DNA from: Porphyridium purpureum
Lineage: Eukaryota > Rhodophyta > Bangiophyceae > Porphyridiales > Porphyridiaceae
DNA: 64,000 nt
Assembly (NCBI GenBank): GCA_008690995.1
Contig: VRMN01000002.1
Location: 1,488,001-1,552,000, forward strand
Direction of reading: 5' to 3'
Position 1 is the stretch's first letter; each line of letters starts with the position of its first letter. The notes beneath the pieces were generated by a model. The model saw nothing but the letters and a program-made list of their open reading frames with translations, did not search any database and was not told where the DNA came from. This document shows positions 46,396 through 54,628 of this stretch, piece by piece. The position numbers were made by a program, and so were the translations under genes.

Positions 46396-48219
46396 CTATA
46401 TACTTAGTACACTCAGATCGAGCTCCTTTCTAAACTGTTCGAAAAACGGTTTCAAGGCGTCAAGAATCTCTGTGCATCCGTTGACCATGCTGCTTTCTAC
46501 ATTCATGGCGAGCAAAGGGTCGTGCAGGCTGGAGCGTAACAGTACCCATCCCACATCGCCGTCAGCCTGCGCCACCGTAAATCGATATCCTTCGTAGTTT
46601 TCTGCCTCAGCGGTCCATCCGTCAAGATTGCTGCAGAACGTCTCAAAGGCGGCGAGAATTGTTTTCTGGTGGTCCGAAAAATGCGCCTTCGCCTCCTCCT
46701 TAAACTTGATGCGGAATTCTTTTTCATCTGCGGGCTGCTCCATTTCGGCCAGTAATTCGCCCATGGCGCGCTTATTGCCTGTCTCACGGTACAAACGGAC
46801 CATTTCTATCAGGATCTTCACCGCAAGGTACGCACCATCATCGAGCATATAGTTTTCGTTCATCGCGCCGTGTCCAGACGTTTCGATCGCCAGGGGAGTG
46901 TTCACACCTTGCGCATTCAGTTCGAGGGCCTTATCGATGACATTCTTGTACCCTCGCTTGTACCGGAAATGCTTCCCACCTCGTGCTTCAATGAATTTTT
47001 TGAGGCCCAGTGAGGTGACCGAGTCTGTCACAATGGTCGCGCCGGGCGTTTCGCGCAGCACAATCGCAGATAAGAGACCAATCAGCTTGTTTCGGTTGAT
47101 TTCCTCGCCAGTGTGGCCAGCTACTACCGCCGAGCGGTCAACATCAGTGTCAAACACAATCCCGAGATCCGCACGGTTGTCCAAGGTTGCACGCACGGTG
47201 GCGTGCATGGCGTCCGGGTCCTCTGGATTCGGCACATGGTTCGGGAACGTGCCGTCCGGCTCCAGGTACTGTGAGCCAGACGTGTCAGCGCCCAGCTTCT
47301 GCAAGACCTTTGTCGCGAAGAAGCCGCCCGCACCGTTCCCCGCGTCCACAATTACATGGAAGTCTCGCAGCGGCTTGTCGTACTGGTCAGCATCATTTAC
47401 GCCCGCGCGAATTTTTTCCACGAGAATGTCTGCGTACACGCTCAAAAAGTCTACCGAGCGCTGCACGCGCGCCTGGTCAAGGCTTTCCCACGAAGAGGCC
47501 AGTGATGGCCCTTGCCCGGAAATCAGGTCAAACGCCGTTTCCACCAGCTCGCTGATCATAGCCTTTGAGGCCCCGCCTTGCGCGGTGAAATACTTGATCC
47601 CGTTTCGCTCTGGTGGCAAGTGGCTTGCAGTGAGCATCATGGCGCCATCGACCATGAAGCCTTCCGTGATGGTGGACATAAACATCGCCGGCGTGGTCGC
47701 GAGCCCCACATCCAGGACTTTCCCGACGCCGGCCTGCAGAGCCCCGGACGCCACGGCTAACGCTATACTATCACCAGTAATTCTCGAGTCCCGGCCAATG
47801 GACACACTCAGTTCTGCCGGCGCCTTGCCTTTGATGCGGGCCAACTGGACAACAAACGCGTAGCCCAACGCCGCGCAGCGCTCCAAGGTGAGATTTACTT
47901 CATGTTCGGCTGCGAGCTTCACTGCGACCCCACGCATGTCCGAGCCATTTTGCAGCGCCTTGAGCGCTGCAAACTCTGCATCCATATTCACTGCCGCAGC
48001 TGACGCGGACCGGGCCGTCGACGCGTCTGCCATTTCCACGCGCGGAGGCCGCACCATCCTGCACGGCCTGCACAGGGCGCCCCCACGCCTGCCATACTGC
48101 GCGTCCAGGGCACACGTCTGTTCCACAACAGCCCGTCCATAAGCGTCACCACCCAGATCCCATCTTCTTATCGACACACTCGGCAAACCGCCAACAAAAC
48201 ACACCGGCTTGTGATCCAT
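46396..48219 (-). CDS. phosphoglucomutase/phosphomannomutase, probably targeted
   Basis: This 607-residue alpha-D-phosphohexomutase has a presequence of about 90 residues (Arg/Ser/Ala-rich). Signature motifs are the phosphoserine loop TASHLPPERNG (S199), the metal-binding FDTDVDRSAVV, the sugar-binding ETSGHGAMNENYMLDDGAY, and a C-terminal phosphate-binding region. Such enzymes swap phosphate between C1 and C6 of glucose or mannose, feeding starch, sugar nucleotides and glycans. The ETSGHG form is more PMM/PGM-like of bacterial type than the main cytosolic glucomutase, so substrate preference is open. The codon at 48267 is TTG; ATG at 48219. Confidence 0.9.
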   Translation of the reverse strand: MDHKPVCFVGGLPSVSIRRWDLGGDAYGRAVVEQTCALDAQYGRRGGALCRPCRMVRPPRVEMADASTARSASAAAVNMDAEFAALKALQNGSDMRGVAVKLAAEHEVNLTLERCAALGYAFVVQLARIKGKAPAELSVSIGRDSRITGDSIALAVASGALQAGVGKVLDVGLATTPAMFMSTITEGFMVDGAMMLTASHLPPERNGIKYFTAQGGASKAMISELVETAFDLISGQGPSLASSWESLDQARVQRSVDFLSVYADILVEKIRAGVNDADQYDKPLRDFHVIVDAGNGAGGFFATKVLQKLGADTSGSQYLEPDGTFPNHVPNPEDPDAMHATVRATLDNRADLGIVFDTDVDRSAVVAGHTGEEINRNKLIGLLSAIVLRETPGATIVTDSVTSLGLKKFIEARGGKHFRYKRGYKNVIDKALELNAQGVNTPLAIETSGHGAMNENYMLDDGAYLAVKILIEMVRLYRETGNKRAMGELLAEMEQPADEKEFRIKFKEEAKAHFSDHQKTILAAFETFCSNLDGWTAEAENYEGYRFTVAQADGDVGWVLLRSSLHDPLLAMNVESSMVNGCTEILDALKPFFEQFRKELDLSVLSI

Positions 48220-48710
48220 GCTCGCGTGTCGCACCCCCTCACCTCCAACCGACCGACTCAACTCCAATCGTCAAGCGCCACACCACAAGCCGCTGTTCTC
48301 CAACACCACAGCTGAAAAGCACACACCCTCAGACCCCAGCCTCCCTAGACGTTCGAACCAGCACGGATATATCCTTCCTCCCCCTTTCCTTCCTATCGCC
48401 ACCTCCCAACCTCATCACCCTCACCGCGTTCTTTTATACCGAGCCGCAGCGCAGCGCACCCACGTCCCGCTTCCGAAAACGGTTTGCACACTGAACACTA
48501 CCAACAAGTACCAACTGAACACTATCCCGCCAGACACAAGCATAGAAAAACACCCACGCGCGCATACGAAACATCGGAACATCGAAAAACATATCGCCAT
48601 GGAGAAACGCGCGACGTGAAAAAAAGGCGCGGTTCGCGGCGTTATTTTAATCGTGGGAGGCGGTTAAAAAAAAAAACGGCGCGTGTCGCGAGCGATGCGG
48701 GTGTGATGAC
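48220..48710. other. spacer, C/A-rich
   Basis: This part of the divergent spacer upstream of the phosphohexomutase is rich in CA and CCT on the plus strand, with a poly(A) run near 48666-48676. No gene is recognised. Confidence 0.5.
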
Positions 48711-48790
48711 GAGGGAAGAGGGAGGAGGGAGATAGAGATCGAGAGAGAGGAGAGAGGAGAGGAGAAGAGAGGAGAGAAAAGAAAGGAGGG
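48711..48790 (+). promoter_or_regulatory. long GA-rich tract upstream of the START-like gene
   Basis: Almost pure purine for 80 bases on the sense strand (GAGGGAAGAGGGAGGAGGGAG then (GA)n), ending about 60 bp before the ATG at 48852. It is the longest of the GA tracts in the window. Confidence 0.5.
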
Positions 48791-48851
48791 GGTTAGGTGT
48801 GTGAGTGGATAGGGCGGCGGTGCGCAGAAGATCGGAGGGGTTGTGGGCAAG

Positions 48852-50066
48852 ATGCCGCTGGAGTTCCGCGTGGAATGCGTGCTGAATTGGGCGCGCGAGG
48901 ATTATTGGAAGATCATGTCGTTCGGTGGGTTCCTGGATTTCTTGGTCAAGGATGGGTGCTTGAAGCGCATCTCGGCGACCGAGCCCGAGTTTCATGACGA
49001 CGAGCAGGTGTTTCGGCGGATACGCACGTACGTGCCGCGCCACGTCGAGGCACCAGATATGGTCATGCGGGTCATTGGCGACTCGATGCTCGAGGTGCAC
49101 GATCATCAGCGCTGGAATCAGGCCACAAAGCCGTTCCATGTCGACTTTGAGATTCGGCCCACCTTTCTCAGAGAATTCATCGAAACAAAAGGGTATCTCT
49201 CGCTTGGAGCGTACGAGATACCGACAGCAGAGCCCGACGCGGCCGTCGTGGACGTCGCCGAACCGGGAGCCAATGAAGAAGCGGGGCCCCTTGCCCCAGA
49301 AGGAACTGAAGAGGACCGATTGCAGCCAGACACTGCGCAGGAGGACGTGCCGGAAAAGGAGGCCGGCGGTGCTCAAACCACCACGAGTAGTGCAGGGAGC
49401 AGTCCGCCGGCGACAATGCACACTGTCAGCGGCGTCTGCCAAGTGAATATGTTCTATGTTGGGTACTATCTCGAGCAGGCCGTCAAGCAAAACATGGTCA
49501 AATTCTACCACATGTACCCGCAGCACTGTGCCAACTTTAAGCACTACGTGGTGGAAAAGGTGAAGCAGAGGAGAAAACGCGCGAGCGAAACCGAGTCGAA
49601 GAGCGTGCGTGTGGGCCAGTCGATGGATAATTTGAGCGACGTAATGGCAGACGTTGCCGTGGATGACGAAGCGGAAGCAGAGAAAGTCTCTGCTGCGCCC
49701 GAGGCAGAGGCAGAGGCAGAGGCAGACGCGGTATCCAAGGAGAAGACTGACAAGGAAGTCGATCGGAAGGATTCGCCTGCGGTATCGTCGAAGGATTCAA
49801 TGCTGCGAACAACCTCTATGCGCGACGCATCGTCCAGCAAACTTGGCAAGGTGGTTGTGACGCAGGAAAAGACTCCTGACGGGCGCACCGTGGATGTCAT
49901 TTCAGTGCCGCCGCAAGAGTTCGAGGAGCCCGAGCTCCCAGAGGGCGAATCGTTCTCGATGATTTTGGAGGAGTATCTCATTATGCACACTTTAGTTTCG
50001 GAGGGCGTCCAAACAGAGCATTTGTTCGAAGTCTCCGAAGGCACTGGGACGGAGGATCTTGCGTAG
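48852..50066 (+). CDS. unidentified protein, possible START-like fold
   Basis: I do not recognise this 404-residue protein with confidence. Residues 1-110 (FRVECVLNWAREDYWKIM, then FRRIRTYVPRHVEAPDMV, VIGDSMLEVHDHQRWN and FEIRPTFLREFI) follow the order of a helix-grip START-like lipid-binding domain, and residues 195-245 (GVCQVNMFYVGYYLEQAVKQN) could be its last strand and long helix. Between them lies an acidic, Glu/Pro-rich insert of about 75 residues. The C-terminal half is acidic, with an EAEAEAEA repeat coded by tandem GAGGCA at about 49699-49724. No signal peptide or membrane segment is seen. Ups/PRELI or VASt-type lipid transfer proteins are alternatives. Confidence 0.55.
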   Translation: MPLEFRVECVLNWAREDYWKIMSFGGFLDFLVKDGCLKRISATEPEFHDDEQVFRRIRTYVPRHVEAPDMVMRVIGDSMLEVHDHQRWNQATKPFHVDFEIRPTFLREFIETKGYLSLGAYEIPTAEPDAAVVDVAEPGANEEAGPLAPEGTEEDRLQPDTAQEDVPEKEAGGAQTTTSSAGSSPPATMHTVSGVCQVNMFYVGYYLEQAVKQNMVKFYHMYPQHCANFKHYVVEKVKQRRKRASETESKSVRVGQSMDNLSDVMADVAVDDEAEAEKVSAAPEAEAEAEADAVSKEKTDKEVDRKDSPAVSSKDSMLRTTSMRDASSSKLGKVVVTQEKTPDGRTVDVISVPPQEFEEPELPEGESFSMILEEYLIMHTLVSEGVQTEHLFEVSEGTGTEDLA

Positions 50067-50269
50067 GCCAGATGCGCGGGTGAATAGGGCAGGGCATCGA
50101 CCACTTCACACCACGGGACTTCTCGCCTCGAAATTCTTGAGCTGACGCTAGAATTCAAAAGAGAGCTCAGTCCACAATGAGAGATGCAAGCTCTTCCGAT
50201 GTTTGGTTTGGTTTAGCGTGCTTCTCCCCTCTTGCGCAATGCCGACGTCGCGAACGAAAAGATCGACGT

Positions 50270-51865
50270 CTAAACATTTTGCATTGACTGAACGAAACGG
50301 CGCATTGCGCTCTTGTGTCGAAGCATCTTCCGGCCGAGCCGAAGATACGTAAAGCCATCGTGCATGCCTCGGGCCATCTTGTAAAATTTGCGGATTTGAT
50401 AGTGATCCCTCCACGCATATCCCTCGATCGCATTTTCGCCCGCCACAACCACTCCGTGCGCTCGGCACACGCGGAGAACATGTCGAACCAAATTCTCGGG
50501 GTCGCACCGCGCGCCTGAAGGCTGCCGTCGGTTCAGCATTTCTAGGCACGTAAAGTTGAAAATGGGCGGCTCGAACGCTGGATACGCTTCGCGCAGTGCG
50601 GCCAGACTACTCGCCACGCGTGCGTAGAAATCGTACGAATCACTCACGTAGTATCCCGCGCAAGCCTCTGCCGGCTTGCACCTTGTATTGTGGTACCAGT
50701 GAACGCCTGAAATTTTGATGGAAAGGCGCGGTGGATTCGAGCTGAATGGCAACGCGGAAATTTCCTTGTAGCAAGCTCCCAGCACGTCGTTCATATGCTT
50801 CACAAGACACTCGCTGTACCATTCCATGAAAAACCGACCTCGCTCCGAAGAATACTGCGGCAGCTCCGACGAATGTGTTCCAAAGAATTCAGAGCTCTGC
50901 AACGTATCGTTGTACCGACACACGACGGGTTCGGCAAACAGCTCTGGCTTGCCCTGTTGTTTGACACTCTGCTGGAGCGATTGCCGCATGCGACGGTCGA
51001 AGCACTGGAAGCTCCCAATGCCTGGGAATGACCACTTGCCTTTGTGCATGCGGTAGCTCGGAAAGCGCACCTCACCACAAGGTCCACAGCCAATCTGAAT
51101 TTCTGTGACGACCGGTGCTTTGCCCATGAATGGTTCTAGCTGCACGCAAAACGCGCACACAAAGTCCGCATAGCACTGGACTGGCGTCCTACCGTGCAGA
51201 ATTGGCTCGTGGTCTGCGAGGCAACAAATGTATTCGAAGTCCTGGTCGCCTTGGTAATCCATGTACCATGCGTCCTCCCTTGTTGCACATTCGCGCACCC
51301 ACTGCGGCAGCGGAATGTATGCCGTATCGCCAACATTTCCTCCACACTGATGAAAGGACATGGTTGCCTGGATGTGCAGCCCGAGCTCCTTACACCGCTG
51401 CGCCAGTCGGAGATACTTATCGAACACATACTTGCCAGGCTGAGGCTCACACGGGCCCCACCAAACGTCGACCATAATGCCCGCCACTCCATCCATCGAT
51501 GCCAGAAACTGCAGTCCTTCTTCGACCATCTCTGCAAATCCGACCGGCTGTTCGGCATCATCCAGTCCAAACTCCAGCGGAAACATGACGTAAACTGGCA
51601 CGCTCTGCTTTGGCCCAGAAGGAACTGACGACGACCCCTTCCCGGCCATTCTGCGTGCGACACGCGCCAGCCAGCTGTGCAACGCCGGCAGCTGCAGCCA
51701 CGCCCTGGCCAGCTCCAGCCATGTTGTCACGGGCAGCGCCTGCGCAGGAACAATGGCACGGTCGCTATCATCACAGACGACTGCGTCCTTTTGCACGACC
51801 TGGCTCGCCCTAGCCCCCATACTTGCTTCTTTGCTTCTGTTCTCTTCCTGCCTCCATCGCATCAT
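50270..51865 (-). CDS. beta-amylase (glycoside hydrolase family 14)
   Basis: This 531-residue exo-amylase releases maltose from the non-reducing ends of alpha-glucans. The core opens with VPVYVMFPLEFG and GIMVDVWWGPCEP, then MSFHQCGGNVGD, the general acid E265 in GCGPCGEVRFPSY, and the general base E442 in NFTCLEML. All the conserved GH14 segments are present. The N-terminus (about 80 residues) has no obvious plastid transit peptide, which would fit the cytosolic floridean starch of red algae. The codon at 51877 is GTG; ATGs at 51865, 51862 and 51820 are possible starts. It is convergent with the START-like gene (203 bp). Confidence 0.94.
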   Translation of the reverse strand: MMRWRQEENRSKEASMGARASQVVQKDAVVCDDSDRAIVPAQALPVTTWLELARAWLQLPALHSWLARVARRMAGKGSSSVPSGPKQSVPVYVMFPLEFGLDDAEQPVGFAEMVEEGLQFLASMDGVAGIMVDVWWGPCEPQPGKYVFDKYLRLAQRCKELGLHIQATMSFHQCGGNVGDTAYIPLPQWVRECATREDAWYMDYQGDQDFEYICCLADHEPILHGRTPVQCYADFVCAFCVQLEPFMGKAPVVTEIQIGCGPCGEVRFPSYRMHKGKWSFPGIGSFQCFDRRMRQSLQQSVKQQGKPELFAEPVVCRYNDTLQSSEFFGTHSSELPQYSSERGRFFMEWYSECLVKHMNDVLGACYKEISALPFSSNPPRLSIKISGVHWYHNTRCKPAEACAGYYVSDSYDFYARVASSLAALREAYPAFEPPIFNFTCLEMLNRRQPSGARCDPENLVRHVLRVCRAHGVVVAGENAIEGYAWRDHYQIRKFYKMARGMHDGFTYLRLGRKMLRHKSAMRRFVQSMQNV

Positions 51866-52465
51866 GCAGACACACACATCCGCACCACGTTCACACCGCA
51901 GTCACCACGCTTGTCCGCTCACCGCACAAAACGATCAACGATTTACTGTACACCCACCGATTTCAAGGGTACACTTACCGCAGCACCATATCATCGAGTC
52001 TTGTGGTTTAAAGTAGATGGTTCAAAGGCCATGATAAAAAGGCGCCGTTTCACTATGGAAGAAAGTGAGGACTGAAGCCGATAAACTGTTAAACCGATTT
52101 CGGAGCAGGTTGTGTTGGTGGGGTGTGTGTGTGTGTGTGCGTGCTTCAACCTGGAAACATTGCAAGGAGGCAAGGGAGGAGGGAAGAGCGACGAAAGAAG
52201 GAAAGGCGTGGTGGTGTAGAAGTACTCATGTTGACAGCGCGAGGGTCGACGGCGTTGCATCGAAGCAGGCAGAGAAAATTCGCGTCTGGTTGTGTTGCAT
52301 GAGAGCGCGCAGAGCGGTCAGGAGTGTGTGAAAAGGGCTTGCACGTTCGTGAAAGGTAGCGCGCGACAAAAAGAGAAACACGTCGCGGAAGCCGTGGGTG
52401 GTGCTGCCGGCTGAAGGTGCGACTGGAGCGGTCAACGGTACTGTCGAAATAACAGGCGCGGAATT
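51866..52465. other. divergent spacer with GT repeat and GA tract
   Basis: A 600-bp spacer between beta-amylase and the lipase. It contains a (GT)n run at 52122-52139 and a GA-rich tract at 52167-52210 on the lipase sense strand; on the amylase side the plus strand is C/T-rich just upstream of its ATG. No gene is recognised. Confidence 0.55.
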
Positions 52466-54481
52466 ATGGAGCAGATGATTCGGAGGAGGTTCACGTCCTG
52501 TGACGAAACCAGCACGGGGACGGAGAAGAGAGCGGAACAAACCATTTTGAATGGAGACATTTCTTACAGTCCGGATGGCGCGGCCGCTCTGTCGTCTCCA
52601 AAGAGAGCAGACGCCGCAAAGAGCGGGGAGCGAAACACCGAGGACGCCGCGCAGCGTAGTTCAGTTGTCGAGGCCGTGAGGGAAATGCTGCGCTCGTTCA
52701 AGACGGGGAATGCGGGGGTTCCCTCGCCAGCCCCCTCAACGCCGCATGGTGCGGACGCTGATGCCCACCATAATTTCAGTGAAGAGGGTTCCCTTCAGGG
52801 GATTGGTCCGCGACGCCAAAGCAGTTTGAGTTATGACTTGCTAAGCAAGTTTGAAGGAACACCGCGCGGAAACTTGCGCAGATTCCGATGGCCTTTGTTG
52901 GCCCTCATTACTTCGTTTCTGCTCTTTTACCTGATGTTGTACGCGCTTGTTCGGCTGTACATCGTCGGGTACGAACTTCTTTCGTTCCTGCTCATGGGTC
53001 AGAAACGACGGCTTCTGCTGGAGCTTAGCAGCACGTCAAGCTACTCAGAGTGGGCTAGTGTGGCGCAAGAACTAGATACTCTGGAAAAATATGACGCGTG
53101 GAAGAAAAACAATGAAAGTCCGTACTACGACTCGGCACTTGTTCTTGAACTGATCAACAAGTTGGAAGCGGCAAACGCGGAAAACAATGTGGAGAGGCTC
53201 ATGGAGACGCTAGGCAGCATCTACAATCAGAATCTCTCTGGTCTAGGCATTGACAACTCGATTTTGTACACGGAGGCAAATTTCGGGACCAAGTTTTTGA
53301 TCGATCGCTTTGTGGTGTGCGTCGTGGAGGCAACGCTCATCGTCTTTCAAAGCGAGACAATGAGTCCCTTCCAAAAGCACAAGTTTTTCCGCAAGTGCAT
53401 CCAAGCTTACGGGAAAAGCGCGCTCTGCTTATCGTCGGGCGGGTACATGGGAATGTACCATTTTGGCGTGTGCAAAGCGCTTCTCGAAGAAAAGTTGATT
53501 CCGACTGTTGTAAGTGGTTCCTCCGCCGGGGCCATGGCGGCCGCAATCATTGCGACCCGCACGGATGAGGAATTGAGGGAGTTTTTGCATCCGTCGATGC
53601 ATCAGTACTTTACTGCATGTGACGAGTCATGGGTCCGTTTTATTTTGCGATACCTATCGGTTGGAGCGGCCTTTGATACGTCTCGATTTTACGTGAAGAT
53701 GAAAGCTGTCACCTTTGGCGATATGACATTCCAGGAAGCGTATGAGAAGACGGGTCGGACCCTCGCGATCACAGTTACCAGCACGCTCAAGTATGGTGCG
53801 CCGGTGATTCTGAGTCATGTGACTGCTCCAGATGTGGTAATATGGAGCGCAGTGGTGGCCAGCTCGGCAATGCCAGGGCTCTTGAAGCCGGTGCAGCTCT
53901 TCCGAAAGCGGGCGGACGGCAGACTGGAACCGTTTTCCAGCTTTGGCATGGCGTGGTCCGACGGTGTGATCAAGAACGATATTCCCAAGGAACAGCTTTC
54001 GCAGCTGCTGAACGTGAATTGGTTCATCGTGAGCCAGACGAACCCGCATGTAGTGCCATTTATGTACCAAAGTAAGGGCTCGATTGGAGACCCCAACTTA
54101 AGACGGCGGGGCCATGGATCGGGACTTCATGGCGGCTTCTTTTTGAGCACCATGGAGGCGCTCTTGCGATTGGAAATGCGCAAGTGGATTACCCTCATTC
54201 AAGAGCTTGATTTGCTACCGCTCATTTTTGGCGTAGACTTTAGCAAATTCGTGCTGCAGCAATTCACCGGCCAGGTCACGATCGTTCCAAAACGTGGCCT
54301 CAGAATATTCCATGACTACCTGCGTATCATTCGGGACCCAGACTTTGCCGACATGGAGCAGTATCTCACGCAGGGCGCTCGCTTTACGTGGAAGGCCATC
54401 GCCATGATCCGAAACCATCTCATCTTGGAGCAAACCCTGGCCCAATGTGAGCGCGAGCTTGCCGAACGGTTAGCCGGTTAG
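52466..54481 (+). CDS. SDP1/TGL-like patatin-domain triacylglycerol lipase
   Basis: This 671-residue protein has a membrane helix at about 137-170 (WPLLALITSFLLFYLMLYALV), a DUF3336-like region, and a patatin domain from about 310. The oxyanion loop is LSSGGYMGMYHFGV, where SDP1 and Tgl3-5 usually have LSGGG. The nucleophile S353 is in GSSAG, and the catalytic Asp D499 is in WSDGVIKNDIP (SDP1 has DGS), followed by NVNWFIVSQTNPHVVPF, the SDP1 hallmark. Such lipases sit on oil bodies and start storage-oil breakdown. ATG at 52466. Confidence 0.92.
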   Translation: MEQMIRRRFTSCDETSTGTEKRAEQTILNGDISYSPDGAAALSSPKRADAAKSGERNTEDAAQRSSVVEAVREMLRSFKTGNAGVPSPAPSTPHGADADAHHNFSEEGSLQGIGPRRQSSLSYDLLSKFEGTPRGNLRRFRWPLLALITSFLLFYLMLYALVRLYIVGYELLSFLLMGQKRRLLLELSSTSSYSEWASVAQELDTLEKYDAWKKNNESPYYDSALVLELINKLEAANAENNVERLMETLGSIYNQNLSGLGIDNSILYTEANFGTKFLIDRFVVCVVEATLIVFQSETMSPFQKHKFFRKCIQAYGKSALCLSSGGYMGMYHFGVCKALLEEKLIPTVVSGSSAGAMAAAIIATRTDEELREFLHPSMHQYFTACDESWVRFILRYLSVGAAFDTSRFYVKMKAVTFGDMTFQEAYEKTGRTLAITVTSTLKYGAPVILSHVTAPDVVIWSAVVASSAMPGLLKPVQLFRKRADGRLEPFSSFGMAWSDGVIKNDIPKEQLSQLLNVNWFIVSQTNPHVVPFMYQSKGSIGDPNLRRRGHGSGLHGGFFLSTMEALLRLEMRKWITLIQELDLLPLIFGVDFSKFVLQQFTGQVTIVPKRGLRIFHDYLRIIRDPDFADMEQYLTQGARFTWKAIAMIRNHLILEQTLAQCERELAERLAG

Positions 54482-54496
54482 ACAGCGTTTTATAAT

Positions 54497-54504
54497 TAGG
54501 GTTT
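54497..54504 (+). promoter_or_regulatory. TAGGGTTT motif
   Basis: One exact copy lies in the 147-bp spacer after the lipase stop, 132 bp before the SufE-MnmA ATG. Confidence 0.4.
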
Positions 54505-54628
54505 CGGCGTAACCATTAATAACGAGGGAGCGTGCGACGGGTGTCGCCGGGCAGTGGCGCACGGCTGTTGAGCAGCGTGGAAGCTTTTCGGCGCTGCTCG
54601 GCAGGTCGCGCTATGCTCGCATACCCTC

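Noticed and set aside
46898-47863. 321-codon plus-strand frame
   Set aside because: Antisense shadow of the phosphohexomutase; its sequence mirrors that gene's codons and has no recognised motif.
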